From Metabacillus_B sp050107715 (GTDB lineage Bacteria > Bacillota > Bacilli > Bacillales > Bacillaceae): 64,000 nucleotides of DNA. The notes under the pieces were generated by a model. That model searched no databases, was not told where the DNA came from, and saw only the letters and a list, made by a program, of their open reading frames with translations. A program made the position numbers and the translations under genes. Positions 40,033 through 48,260 of this stretch are shown here, in pieces; position 1 is the stretch's first letter; each line of letters begins with the position of its first letter. Location of the stretch: contig NZ_JBNILN010000005.1 of NCBI RefSeq assembly GCF_050107715.1, positions 62,001 through 126,000 of the forward strand, read 5' to 3'.

Positions 40033-40157
40033 TTCGATTCCTCCTTTTTTTCTTATCTTATCCTTTTTATTTGAAAACCGAAAATTTGTTGCCTATCCTC
40101 AGGGCCGGTGATACGCTAAAAAAAGTGCAGAACTTTACAACAGCGGGGTATGAATTC

Positions 40158-41318
40158 ATGAACAAATTGCGCTTTGCCATTCTTATCAGTATTGTCACGG
40201 TGTCCGGTTTTTCTCAGGGGATGCTTCTTCCCGTTATTGCGATACTTTTTGAACAGCAGGGCTATCCTTCTTCCCTGAATGGGATGCATGCTACCGGATT
40301 GTACATCGGTGTTCTGCTTGCCTCTCCCTTTATGGAAAAGCCTCTGCAAAAATTCGGATATAAAAATATGATTATCACCGGCGGCTTCCTGGTGATGGCC
40401 AGTCTATTTGCCTTTCCCGTCCTTCAGTCCTTTTGGATTTGGTTTGTTTTAAGGCTTTTAGTCGGGGTTGGAGATCATATGCTTCATTTTTCGACTCAGA
40501 CTTGGATTACCTCCCTTTCCACAGAGCAAAACAGAGGGAAAAACATATCCCTTTACGGATTATGCTTCGGGCTCGGGTTCGCTGCGGGACCATTGCTTAC
40601 GGCTGTTGCACAAACCAATCCCAATCTTCCGTTCATCATCAGCGGTGCCATTAGTCTGGTTATCTGGGGGCTGGCTTTCATTTTAAGAAACGATTTTCCG
40701 GAACAGACTGCGGCCGGTTCATCGGGGAGCACGGCGCGCTTTAAGGATGCTTGGAAGCTTTCGTGGATTGCGTTTTTGCCTCCGTTTATCTATGGGTTTC
40801 TTGAATCCTCCCTGAACGGCAATTACCCGGTCTATGCCTTAAGACAAGGTTTGACTGCTGATCATGTAGCCCTTCTTCTTCCGGCATTTGCAGTCGGCGG
40901 AATTGTTTTTCAGCTGCCCCTTGGGATCATCAGCGATAAAATCGGGCGCATGCGGACGATTCTGGTTGTGCTGTTTTTAGGATTTCTGGCTTTTGCTGCA
41001 GCAAGCTTCACACAGTCCTTTTCTATGCTGCTTCTCTGTTTCTTTTTTGCAGGGATGGTACTTGGGTCCACTTTTTCCTTAGGCCTTACTTTCATGGCAG
41101 ATTTGCTGCCAAAGCAGCTCCTTCCGGCCGGGAACCTTTTGTGCGGCATTTGCTTTAGCCTCGGCAGTATTAGCGGACCCGTTATCGGCGGTCTTTACAT
41201 GGAATTTGTACCTGGAAGCAGCTTCTTCCATATCGTTGCATTTCTCCTTGCAGCCGTTTTAGCTGTCTATTTAGCGAAAGGAAGAACCTATGAGAAATCA
41301 GTCGCCTATAAACAATAG
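40158..41318 (+). CDS. yfkF: MFS transporter, YfkF-like
   Basis: A 386-residue major facilitator with 12 hydrophobic segments, a motif A-like GIISDKIGRMRTILV in the second half, and GVGDHMLHFSTQTWITSLSTEQNRG after segment 4. It matches YfkF of B. subtilis in position and style; substrate unknown, probably efflux. The ATG at 40158 with GCGGGG upstream is preferred to a start 29 codons earlier whose extra residues are hydrophilic and atypical. Confidence 0.82.
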   Translation: MNKLRFAILISIVTVSGFSQGMLLPVIAILFEQQGYPSSLNGMHATGLYIGVLLASPFMEKPLQKFGYKNMIITGGFLVMASLFAFPVLQSFWIWFVLRLLVGVGDHMLHFSTQTWITSLSTEQNRGKNISLYGLCFGLGFAAGPLLTAVAQTNPNLPFIISGAISLVIWGLAFILRNDFPEQTAAGSSGSTARFKDAWKLSWIAFLPPFIYGFLESSLNGNYPVYALRQGLTADHVALLLPAFAVGGIVFQLPLGIISDKIGRMRTILVVLFLGFLAFAAASFTQSFSMLLLCFFFAGMVLGSTFSLGLTFMADLLPKQLLPAGNLLCGICFSLGSISGPVIGGLYMEFVPGSSFFHIVAFLLAAVLAVYLAKGRTYEKSVAYKQ

Positions 41319-41330
41319 GCGGCTTTTTTA
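41301..41330 (+). terminator. Terminator of yfkF
   Basis: GTCGCCTAT / ATAGGCGGC stem with T7, overlapping the stop codon. Confidence 0.85.
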
Positions 41331-41349
41331 AAAAATTCTGAAAAAACTA

Positions 41350-41379
41350 TTGAACCTTTCTGCTCCTCTGTTATATAAT
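41350..41379 (+). promoter_or_regulatory. SigA promoter of the BH0509-type gene
   Basis: -35 TTGAAC (41350-41355), 18-bp spacer, -10 TATAAT (41374-41379), 50 bp upstream of the ATG. Confidence 0.6.
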
Positions 41380-41428
41380 ACAAATATAAAATATAGACTG
41401 TATCATAACAAAAAAGGAGAGATAAGAA

Positions 41429-41575
41429 ATGAGCAGACAGGAACGCAAAAATATGGTGGAGTACATTGCAGCGATGAGGGATTTGGATCGGGAAATGTTT
41501 ATGTATATGACAGACGAAGAAGTTGAGCATATTTATTCAAGTGTATACACCCGCAGTATCGCAATGGGCGAATAA
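41429..41575 (+). CDS. BH0509-family small protein, 48 aa
   Basis: A 48-residue protein too short for most gene callers: MSRQERKNMVEYIAAMRDLD followed by a segment ending MYMTDEEVEHIYSSVY. The xxERKNMxxFI...MYMTDxEVExxY pattern is that of the BH0509 family in Bacillaceae; function unknown. AAGGAGAGA nine bases before the ATG, a good SigA promoter and a strong terminator mark an independent transcript. Confidence 0.75.
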   Translation: MSRQERKNMVEYIAAMRDLDREMFMYMTDEEVEHIYSSVYTRSIAMGE

Positions 41576-41590
41576 TCCAGCCAGACAAAG

Positions 41591-41625
41591 AAAAAATCAC
41601 CCGTCTGTGGAAGGGTGATTTTTTA
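41591..41625. terminator. Bidirectional terminator after the BH0509 gene
   Basis: AAAATCACCC / GGGTGATTTT stem with T and A runs on either side, between convergent small genes. Confidence 0.88.
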
Positions 41626-41760
41626 TGGTTTTAAAGCCGCTACATTTTTGGTTTCATCGGACCATTCTGTTCGGGATTTTGCAATTTCAATTCTCATGCC
41701 CAGTTTTTTGTACTTTTCAACAAAAGCTTCAAGTCTTTTTAATCTGTTCCCTGTACTCAT
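41623..41760 (-). CDS. Small hydrophilic protein, 45 aa
   Basis: ATG with GGAGAGG about eleven bases upstream opens 45 codons: MSTGNRLKRLEAFVEKYKKL and a polar tail rich in Lys, Glu and Thr. A single amphipathic helix is likely. The longer open frame (to 41838) has no start support. Family not recognised. Confidence 0.5.
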   Translation of the reverse strand: MSTGNRLKRLEAFVEKYKKLGMRIEIAKSRTEWSDETKNVAALKP

Positions 41761-42083
41761 AATTGATCGCCTCTCCATTTCACAAATTTCCGTGACATAT
41801 TGCGGAAGACTATGCTGATTGGACAAGGGAAGCCTCACCGCTTACAGGCTGGTTCATCTATCTAAACTTTACTTATTTATGACAGCCTTGTCCAGATGCC
41901 AATGGCTGTACTTTTTTCATAAATAAACGCCGTTTTTATATTCTGTTCAAGCAGCAGCAATACTTTCGACTACTCTAATGTATGTATACCCGCTTTATTT
42001 ATTTTTAAATACCTAAATTTTAATTTAATGTGTTTCTTTATTATAGAACATTTGTTCCTAAGGCGCAAAGCTTTTTTTCGCAC

Positions 42084-42112
42084 AAAAAGCCGATCCCTTG
42101 GGATCAGCTTTG
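42084..42112 (-). terminator. Terminator of the 35-aa gene
   Basis: AAAGC-GATCCC / GGGATC-GCTTT stem with T5 on the minus strand, eight bases after the stop. Confidence 0.8.
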
Positions 42113-42119
42113 TTTCTGT

Positions 42120-42227
42120 TTAGTGGTATCCATTTTGGCCGTTCGCACTGCCGCTTGTTTTATGGGACGGCTTTTGCTTGGAGTTTTGCTTAGTGTGGCT
42201 TCCGCCTTTTTTCGTTTGCTTTGCCAT
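42120..42227 (-). CDS. Small basic low-complexity protein, 35 aa
   Basis: ATG with GGAGGG nine bases upstream, 35 codons, TAA, terminator. The product (MAKQTKKGGSHTKQNSKQKP then a Ser/Gly/Asn-rich end) is basic, hydrophilic and disordered, like minor small acid-soluble or core spore proteins, though it matches none that I can name. Lies downstream of yfkH in the same direction with a 70-base gap. Confidence 0.6.
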   Translation of the reverse strand: MAKQTKKGGSHTKQNSKQKPSHKTSGSANGQNGYH

Positions 42228-42298
42228 GGTGCATTCCCTCCTGTGCCTTATTGGATGAAGCTTGTATCGCTTCTCGGTTTAGGTTGCCCAGGAGGGGA

Positions 42299-43135
42299 TT
42301 ACGTATCCGCTTTATCTGCTCTTCTTTTTACCAGGATGGCATTCAGTTCACCGCTCATGATGATGACCATTCCTGTAAGGTAGAACCAAATCATAAACAC
42401 AATGATGCCGCCAATGCTTCCATAGGTAGCGCTGTAGTTGCCGAAGTTGCTCACATAGCCCGAGAACAAATAGGAGACAGCAATCCAGCCCACCGTCGAA
42501 AACAGGGCGCCGGGAAAAGCCTGTTTCCAGGATATTTTTCTATTGGGTGCAAGTTTATGGAGGAGGATAAAAATAAAAAAAATAATAATGGCGCTTGCAG
42601 CCCAGCGGATGACATTCCATACAGTAAAAAATAAATCCGGAATCCCAAAAGCGCTGAAGATGAACAGGCCGATCTCCTGCCCGAAAACAGGAAAAAGCAG
42701 CGCAATGACAATTACGGCCATCATTACGATGGCAAGAAGGAGGGCGATTGCTCTCGATTTAATAAAAGAGCGGTTCTCCCGCACATCAAACGCTTTATTA
42801 AATGCGCGCATAATGGAATCGATGCCATTTGAAGCGGACCAGATGGATGCTAATATTCCGACTGTAAACAAAATAGCGTTTTTCTGGCCGAGAAGCTGGT
42901 TCAAAGCTCCCTCCATGACAACGATTGTATCCGCAGGGGCATACTGTCTGATAAACTTCAGCAAATCCTCAACGGATAAGGGGATGAAAGCAATCAATGT
43001 AATGAGCGCAATCATAAAAGGAAACAGAGAAAGCAGAAAAAAGTAGGCCAGTTCTGCAGACAGACCGGCCACTTCATCTCTTGAGAATCTTCTAAGCAGT
43101 TCAACAATGATAGTAGAATGTTTTCTGCTTCTCAT
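42299..43135 (-). CDS. yfkH: YihY/BrkB-family membrane protein
   Basis: A 278-residue integral membrane protein with six hydrophobic segments. LSAELAYFFLLSLFPFMIALITLIAF near the N-terminus and RKISWKQAFPGALFSTVGWIAVSYLFSGYVSNFGNYSATYGSIGGIIVFMIWFYLTGMVIIMSGELNA near the C-terminus are the family signatures. Once labelled ribonuclease BN in error; function unknown. ATG with AGGTGA six bases upstream. Last of the yfkJ-yfkI-yfkH group. Confidence 0.9.
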   Translation of the reverse strand: MRSRKHSTIIVELLRRFSRDEVAGLSAELAYFFLLSLFPFMIALITLIAFIPLSVEDLLKFIRQYAPADTIVVMEGALNQLLGQKNAILFTVGILASIWSASNGIDSIMRAFNKAFDVRENRSFIKSRAIALLLAIVMMAVIVIALLFPVFGQEIGLFIFSAFGIPDLFFTVWNVIRWAASAIIIFFIFILLHKLAPNRKISWKQAFPGALFSTVGWIAVSYLFSGYVSNFGNYSATYGSIGGIIVFMIWFYLTGMVIIMSGELNAILVKRRADKADT

Positions 43136-43149
43136 ACGCATCACCTATT

Positions 43150-43479
43150 TCAGTCGGTTTTGCTGGAAATGATCCGCTCCTTCGCCTCTTTAATCACATC
43201 AAGGATGACCGGAGTGGTTTCCTTCAGCTCATTCACTTTCTGATTCACAAATTTTAAATCATCTGTTACATTTTGAACGACAAATTTAGCGTCATTCAGC
43301 TTATCTTTCAAATCCTCGGACAGCAGAGACGGATTCCGGTAATAGTACCCGGCTTTTTCCCCGATCTCTTTTGCTTCCTCCACCAGTGATTCCCTCGTTG
43401 GCTTATGAAACATAGACAGTACAAAGCCTGCTGCTGCCCCAATCGCTACATTGCGAAGTAGTACGGATTTGTCTCCCAT
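43150..43479 (-). CDS. yfkI: YfkI-like protein (YtxH-type N-terminus)
   Basis: A 109-residue protein. The first 24 residues (LLRNVAIGAAAGFVLSMF) form one short membrane-spanning or membrane-associated helix with a glycine-rich face, as in YtxH-type proteins. The rest is a long amphipathic helix region (LKDKLNDAKFVVQNVTDDLKFVNQKVNELKE) likely to be coiled coil. AAGGGG eight bases before ATG. Sits between yfkJ and yfkH in the conserved order; function unknown. Confidence 0.78.
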   Translation of the reverse strand: MGDKSVLLRNVAIGAAAGFVLSMFHKPTRESLVEEAKEIGEKAGYYYRNPSLLSEDLKDKLNDAKFVVQNVTDDLKFVNQKVNELKETTPVILDVIKEAKERIISSKTD

Positions 43480-43498
43480 TTAGCATGCCCCTTTTCCT

Positions 43499-43972
43499 TT
43501 AATAAAGTTTTTCATTTTCCTTTATTTCTTCCAAAAGTCCCCTGCACCCACTGCTGACAAGCTCATATACCTCATCAAAATTCCCTGTGAAATACGGATC
43601 AGGCACGTCAAGCACTTCCGCCTCTTCAACAAAGTCAAGAAGGCGGCCAATATGGCCGGTCTGACTATAGCCGGCCATCCGGCGGACATTTCCAAGATTT
43701 TCAGCATCCATGCAAATGATGTAATCAAACTTCGGCAAGTCCTCTTTGATGAACTGTCTGGCAGCAAGCCCCTCAAAGCTAATCCCATTCCTTGTTAAAA
43801 TTTCCTGCGTTCCTTCGTGCGGTGCTTTTCCGATGTGCCAATCCCCAGTCCCGGCAGAATCTGCTGTGATTTTATTCTCCAGCCCTTCTTTTTTCACCAT
43901 TTCCCTGAATACTGCCTCTGCCATTGGAGAACGGCAAATGTTCCCGAGACATACAAATAGGACATGTATCAA
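43499..43972 (-). CDS. yfkJ: Low-molecular-weight protein tyrosine phosphatase
   Basis: A 157-residue phosphatase. The phosphate loop VCLGNICRSPMAEAVF (CxxxxxR, about 7-22) and the general acid in DVPDPYFTGNFDEVYEL (about 119-135) are intact. TTG start with AGGAGG seven bases upstream; the 12-codon longer frame has no signal. B. subtilis YfkJ is a demonstrated tyrosine phosphatase in the same position. Confidence 0.92.
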   Translation of the reverse strand: MIHVLFVCLGNICRSPMAEAVFREMVKKEGLENKITADSAGTGDWHIGKAPHEGTQEILTRNGISFEGLAARQFIKEDLPKFDYIICMDAENLGNVRRMAGYSQTGHIGRLLDFVEEAEVLDVPDPYFTGNFDEVYELVSSGCRGLLEEIKENEKLY

Positions 43973-44047
43973 TAAAAGGCCTCCTTTCAAACATATTTTG
44001 CTACTCAAAACTTTACCTCAACTTTTGAAAAGAATCCAATCTGAACC

Positions 44048-44491
44048 TCAAATTTGCCGTGTATAGAAAAACGTATCTTCCACCTTCACAAATTGATTTT
44101 TCTCGTAGAGCCTTTGTGCGCTTGAATTATCAGCAGCGGTTTCAAGATTAAGGAATTTCGCGCCTGTCTTCCTGCACAGATCAGCAGCCCGTTCGAGCAA
44201 TTGTCCGGCTGTCCCTCTTTTCCTTTCCTGTTCTGTTACAAATAAATCATTTACTATCCAGATTTTTCTCATGGAGACCGAGGAAAAGGAAGGGTAAAGC
44301 TGGGCAAACCCTGCGGCTGTGCCGTGTTCATCCTTTGCTAAGTAGATCACCGACTCTTTTTTCTCAAGCCGTTCTAAAATGAATTGCCGCGCTCCTTCGA
44401 GATCGGAAGGCTGGCGATAAAACATCCGGTACTCATTGAACAGGTGTGCCGCTGCCTCTGCATCCTCTATGCTTGCTTCATATACATTCAT
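44048..44491 (-). CDS. GNAT acetyltransferase
   Basis: A 147-residue N-acetyltransferase: EASIEDAEAAAHLFNEYRMFYRQPSDLE, then RKIWIVNDLFVTEQERKRGTAGQLLERAADLCRKTGAKFLNLETAADNSSAQRLYEKNQFVK, which holds the acetyl-CoA loop (ERKRGTAGQ) and the closing LYEK. The ATG with GAGGTG six bases upstream is used. Not part of the B. subtilis yfk order; substrate unknown. Confidence 0.85.
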   Translation of the reverse strand: MNVYEASIEDAEAAAHLFNEYRMFYRQPSDLEGARQFILERLEKKESVIYLAKDEHGTAAGFAQLYPSFSSVSMRKIWIVNDLFVTEQERKRGTAGQLLERAADLCRKTGAKFLNLETAADNSSAQRLYEKNQFVKVEDTFFYTRQI

Positions 44492-44609
44492 GTTATTCAC
44501 CTCGATTATTTGTCATAAGAAGCTGTCTCTAAAATTTAGACAAGCCATCTCTTTTTTCCTTCCCCCGTGATACAATAAGAAAAACTGGCCTCAAGAAAGG
44601 AAGAGAGCG

Positions 44610-44831
44610 TTGAATTTACGTGAAAAATCAACAGAAAATGTACAATATATGGTGGATCAGATCACCACTAAGCTCCGAATGATCAATATCGGTGCAATCC
44701 GCCCGGATCATTTTGATGGAGAAATGTACGAAGAGTTAAGAGACCTATATGAGTATGTTATGAAAAAAGAAAACATCAGCCCAAGTGAAATGCAGTCCAT
44801 CACGGAGGAGCTTGGAAAGCTTAAAAAGTAA
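44610..44831 (+). CDS. yfkK: YfkK (DUF1128) protein
   Basis: A 73-residue helical protein of the DUF1128 family: VQYMVDQITTKLRMINIGAI then RPDHFDGEMYEELRDLYEYV and an MKKENISPSEMQSI helix. TTG start with GGAAGAGAG upstream. Conserved in Bacillales in this position; function unknown. Confidence 0.85.
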   Translation: MNLREKSTENVQYMVDQITTKLRMINIGAIRPDHFDGEMYEELRDLYEYVMKKENISPSEMQSITEELGKLKK

Positions 44832-44846
44832 ACCCTCTGCATGACT

Positions 44847-44880
44847 CCCCCTTCCATTGCATATATGTAGGCAAAGGGGG
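44847..44880 (+). terminator. Hairpin between yfkK and the 56-aa gene
   Basis: CCCCCTT / AAGGGGG arms with a 20-base loop; no T run. The right arm also contains the putative ribosome binding site (GGGGG) of the next small gene, so it may affect its translation. Confidence 0.45.
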
Positions 44881-44888
44881 AATTGCAT

Positions 44889-45059
44889 ATGCTCACAAAT
44901 TGGTGGCTGCTCACAGGTACCCTGGTTTTATTTTTACTTGCTGCAATCTGGCTTATCTTTTTTGCACTAAAAACAGGGATTGGCACAGAAGACGCAGAAC
45001 GAATAGACCCTCTGCCGGAAAATGAGACGGCAGGAAACGAATCGGATGGACAAAAATAG
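44889..45059 (+). CDS. Single-span membrane protein, 56 aa
   Basis: ATG eight bases after an AAAGGGGG stretch opens 56 codons. MLTNWWLLTGTLVLFLLAAI continues into one hydrophobic helix (about 4-28) followed by a polar acidic tail (EDAERIDPLPENETAG). Probably a bitopic membrane peptide. No family recognised. It lies between yfkK and yfkM, where B. subtilis has yfkL, which is not similar. Confidence 0.55.
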   Translation: MLTNWWLLTGTLVLFLLAAIWLIFFALKTGIGTEDAERIDPLPENETAGNESDGQK

Positions 45060-45088
45060 GCTTCCCGCATGATACGGGAAGCCTATTT
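45054..45088. terminator. Bidirectional terminator before yfkM
   Basis: AAATAGGCTTCCCG / CGGGAAGCCTATTT perfect stem between convergent genes. Confidence 0.9.
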
Positions 45089-45106
45089 CTATTTTGCCCT
45101 AAGCGA

Positions 45107-45622
45107 TTATTTTAAAAGATTCAGCGATTCGCGGTTGAAAGCAGGAATATCATCCGGTGTACGGCTTGTCACAAGCTGATTGCCGCATACAACAACTTCT
45201 TTGTCGTGGAAGTTCGCTCCTGCGTACTCCATATCCACTCTGATTGACGTAAAGCCGGTAGCATCGCGGCCTTCCAGTGCTTTTGCCGTAATCAGCAGCT
45301 GAGGTCCATGGCAAATGGCGAAAACTGGTTTTTTATCATCCATAAAGGATTTCGTAAACTGAACGAAACGGTCATCTGCGCGAAGCTGATCTGGAGAAAA
45401 TCCGCCTGGAAGCAGCAGTGCATCAAAGTCTCCCGGCTTTACATCATCAATCGATGCATCAACTGTTACAGAAGCTTGTCCTTGTTTGCCTTTTACTGTT
45501 TTTCCTTTTTCCATTTCGATAACGGTTAGTTCATGTCCCGCTTCTTTAAAGGCTTTCTCCGGATCCGTGTACTCTACGTCCTCAAAATAATCGGTTAGCA
45601 ATACAGCAACTTTCTTACCCAT
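45107..45622 (-). CDS. yfkM: DJ-1/PfpI family general stress protein
   Basis: A 171-residue class I glutamine amidotransferase-like protein. ALLLPGGFSPDQLRAD and FAICHGPQLLITAKAL (nucleophilic Cys in AICHG, about residue 104) with the Glu of LTDYFEDVEY give the DJ-1/PfpI active site; ITSRTPDDIPAF-type end (LVTSRTPDDIPAFN). Relatives act as protein or nucleotide deglycases against glyoxal damage. B. subtilis YfkM is general stress protein 18, and the SigB-type promoter upstream fits that regulation. Confidence 0.9.
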   Translation of the reverse strand: MGKKVAVLLTDYFEDVEYTDPEKAFKEAGHELTVIEMEKGKTVKGKQGQASVTVDASIDDVKPGDFDALLLPGGFSPDQLRADDRFVQFTKSFMDDKKPVFAICHGPQLLITAKALEGRDATGFTSIRVDMEYAGANFHDKEVVVCGNQLVTSRTPDDIPAFNRESLNLLK

Positions 45623-45669
45623 TGATTAAAACCTCCAAAGTTTTCTTTGTATCTTGCACTACTTAAAAT

Positions 45670-45694
45670 GTACCCGCTTTGTTTAGAAGCAAAC
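45670..45694 (-). promoter_or_regulatory. SigB promoter of yfkM
   Basis: On the minus strand GTTTGC (45689-45694), 13-bp spacer, GGGTAC (45670-45675); consensus is GTTTAA and GGGTAT. It lies about 48 bp before the ATG, and the B. subtilis orthologue is SigB-dependent. Confidence 0.65.
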
Positions 45695-45699
45695 ATTGC

Positions 45700-46980
45700 T
45701 TATGTGCTTTCGGGCATAAACTGCTGAAAAATCGGGTGGCCTGAAGCCTTATACCGGTCTTCTCCAAGAACCCGGTTGATGATTTTTTTATTGCGGTAAA
45801 CAGAGAGTCCGAGGTTCGTCGCCCCCGTTCCGTGGGAATGGGCGATATTGGTCAGTGTAAACAGGTGATTCTCCCGTTTATCCTTGAAGGCAATCCGCAG
45901 ATCCTCATATACCTTGAACCGTTTTTCATCCTCCCATTCGATCTCTTCCCTCATCTTTTCAAGCCAATCCGGCATGTACGGTTTAAATCCTGTCGCCAAT
46001 ACAACTTTGGCACTCCTGTGTGTAAAATTCTGCTCCGCCTGCCATTGCCGGCACGAAAGCTGATAACCGTCATCGATTCGGGCAATTTCCTGTACTTCAG
46101 TCAGCGGCTGGATCGTCACCTTCTGCTGCTGGCCTGATACGGATCGATGATACAAAAGCTCATAAATATTGGTCAGCGTCTTTTGATCTATGCCGTTCCG
46201 GAGCTGGCCAAGATCCTCCTGGGCACTGAGGCGCTTCTCAAAATCGAGCTTGTGAAAGTATTCCACATACTCCGGACTGAACACTTCCTGGGCCAGCTTA
46301 GCTGCTTCAAGCTGTAAAAATTCCGGAGACCGTGTGAACCAGGTCAGTTCAAATTTTTTCTCCTTCTGCGCTTTCAGCAGGTCATGGAAAATTTCCGCCG
46401 CACTCTGGCCGGATCCGATCACGGTAATGGAATCTGCTTCCTTCAAAGCCTGTTCTTTAAACATATATTCCATCGAGTGGAACACATCATCCTCCCGAAC
46501 GCTGTCAAGCTTCATTGGCACAAGCGGCACACTCCCCGTTCCCAATAGAATATGCTTTGCCTGCACCGTTTCCCTCCCGCCATTGCTTGCGACAGTCAAT
46601 TCATAATAATCACCGTTATATACAACAGACTCCACTTCATTCCCATACCGGCATGATTCAAGCTTCCTGGAAGCCCAACTTGCATAGTCGTTGTATTCTC
46701 TTCTCGGGATGGAAAAGTTCCGAAAGAAGAAAAACTGGTACAGCCTGTCCTGTTCATGCAGGTAATTTAAAAATGTATACTGGCTTTTTGGGTTCCAGAA
46801 GGTCACTAAATCAGCCAGGAACGGTACTTGAAGATCCGTGCCTTCAATCAGCATTCCCGGGTGCCAGACAAACTCCTGATTTTTATCAAAGAAAACGGCG
46901 CTGATTTCCGGAACATCTTCAAGCATCGCCGCCATGCTTAAGTTAAATGGGCCAATTCCAATCCCTGCTATATCATACAT
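45700..46980 (-). CDS. SidA/IucD/PvdA-family lysine/ornithine N-monooxygenase
   Basis: A 426-residue flavin- and NADPH-dependent enzyme that hydroxylates the side-chain amine of lysine or ornithine, the first step toward hydroxamate siderophores. DIAGIGIGPFNLSMAAML is the FAD loop, WHPGMLIEGTDLQVPFLADLVTFWNPKSQYTFLNYL the substrate and FAD region, ITVIGSGQSAAEIFHDL (about 207-223) the NADPH loop, and ATGFKPYMPDWL plus NIAHSHGTGATNLGLSVYRN the C-terminal signatures. GAGGAG lies before the ATG. No other siderophore synthesis gene is adjacent, so partner genes must be elsewhere or lost. Confidence 0.9.
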   Translation of the reverse strand: MYDIAGIGIGPFNLSMAAMLEDVPEISAVFFDKNQEFVWHPGMLIEGTDLQVPFLADLVTFWNPKSQYTFLNYLHEQDRLYQFFFFRNFSIPRREYNDYASWASRKLESCRYGNEVESVVYNGDYYELTVASNGGRETVQAKHILLGTGSVPLVPMKLDSVREDDVFHSMEYMFKEQALKEADSITVIGSGQSAAEIFHDLLKAQKEKKFELTWFTRSPEFLQLEAAKLAQEVFSPEYVEYFHKLDFEKRLSAQEDLGQLRNGIDQKTLTNIYELLYHRSVSGQQQKVTIQPLTEVQEIARIDDGYQLSCRQWQAEQNFTHRSAKVVLATGFKPYMPDWLEKMREEIEWEDEKRFKVYEDLRIAFKDKRENHLFTLTNIAHSHGTGATNLGLSVYRNKKIINRVLGEDRYKASGHPIFQQFMPEST

Positions 46981-47053
46981 AAAAATTCTCCTCGCCTGGT
47001 ATGCTAACCTCACTTTACCCAAACGAGGACAGAGTTAACCTGATGAACTTTAT

Positions 47054-47067
47054 TGTATGCGCTTACA
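47054..47067. promoter_or_regulatory. cre-like palindrome upstream of the N-monooxygenase
   Basis: TGTATGCGCTTACA matches the CcpA cre consensus TGWAARCGYTWNCW at all but one position; about 75 bp upstream of the monooxygenase start. Single-site match only. Confidence 0.35.
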
Positions 47068-47083
47068 TTTTTTTAAATGGGGA

Positions 47084-48019
47084 TCACTGGGCGGGATCCC
47101 TTTTAATGTGCAGAACTTCAATCTCTTTTAGAAAGTCGAATACACGCTCTTCATACTTAATACGGTCCGTCAGAAAGGCCTGGGCATGACCTGCTTTCGG
47201 TACGAGATAAAGGCGCTTTTTCCCCTTTTTCTTTTTTCTGAATAAATCCAGCGACATTTGCAGAGGGATAAACGGGTCTTCTTTTCCATGAATGAACAGG
47301 ATGGGGGTTTCCACTTTTTCCATTTCTGAAATGGGGGATATCTCCCTGAATCCCCATCCATAGCGGAGCTTCGTCACGAAACTCGTCAGCAGAATAAGCG
47401 GGGAAAACCGAATCTTAAAGTCCAGAGCAAGCCTCAGGCGCATAAGTGCGGTTAAATCACTGAACGGACAATCGGCGATACAGAACCCCACCCGGCTGTC
47501 ATCCTTAATATATTGTATAGAGGAGGCGGCACCGAGTGATTCCCCAAGAAGTCCGATAAATGCCTGGCTTCCAAGCCTTTCATACAGGTAGTCAACCCAG
47601 GAGCGCAGATCATCTTTCTCGAAAAAACCGAAAGATGTATGATTTCCGCCGCTAAGTCCATGATAGCGGTGGTCACAGAGCAGGACATGGTATCCTCTCT
47701 TATGGAACATCTCAACATATTTAAAACTGCCGAACAGCGACCACGTTATGCCGTGAGCAATAATGACAGCCTTTTGGCTGTTTTCCACGGGGAAAAACAT
47801 GCCGTGAATTTGATAGCCATGCTTTGAATCAATAAAGAGTTCTTCCTTTTCCGTCTGCTCGAAGTGATCTGCATTGATCTCACCGCTTCTTACTCCCATT
47901 GCAAAGGTCTCCTTATACTCGACTTTGCGCGGATAGATTATGAGATTGCTAAAGTAAAATGGAATCACAGCAGCAGCCAGAAACAGGATTATTACAGCTG
48001 TTATTACCCCAATCCACAT
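47084..48019 (-). CDS. Membrane-anchored alpha/beta hydrolase
   Basis: A 311-residue protein. An N-terminal hydrophobic helix (WIGVITAVIILFLAAAVIPFYF) anchors it, with the enzyme domain probably outside the cytoplasm or on the membrane face. HGITWSLFGSFKYVEMFHKRGYHVLLCDHRYHG holds the oxyanion strand, IGLLGESLGAASSIQYI (about 147-163) the nucleophile elbow with Ser, ILFIHGKEDPFIPLQMS the Asp, and PKAGHAQAF the His: a full triad. Similar to YqkD-like hydrolases. Starts 1 kb upstream of the monooxygenase gene in the same direction and may share its transcript. Confidence 0.85.
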   Translation of the reverse strand: MWIGVITAVIILFLAAAVIPFYFSNLIIYPRKVEYKETFAMGVRSGEINADHFEQTEKEELFIDSKHGYQIHGMFFPVENSQKAVIIAHGITWSLFGSFKYVEMFHKRGYHVLLCDHRYHGLSGGNHTSFGFFEKDDLRSWVDYLYERLGSQAFIGLLGESLGAASSIQYIKDDSRVGFCIADCPFSDLTALMRLRLALDFKIRFSPLILLTSFVTKLRYGWGFREISPISEMEKVETPILFIHGKEDPFIPLQMSLDLFRKKKKGKKRLYLVPKAGHAQAFLTDRIKYEERVFDFLKEIEVLHIKRDPAQ

Positions 48020-48260
48020 CCTGTCCCACCTTCTTTATTTGCAATTTTTATATCCTATTAGCCAACTGAATTATATGTGATGAATGTTAATCCAAATGAA
48101 ATTTTATGTAAAATTTCCCTAAAAGCTGCACCTATTAAAAATTTACAGCCTTCCAATTCTTATTTATAGTTATCACAAAATAACGGCAAATCTGCTATAA
48201 CAGATATTCCCGATTTAGCACAGAGTACAAACCAAAATGTCTACTGAAAGAGGGATAAAG

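Noticed and set aside
46990..47050. Fur box upstream of the N-monooxygenase
   Set aside because: Searched for the GATAATGATTATC-type palindrome expected for iron regulation and found none.
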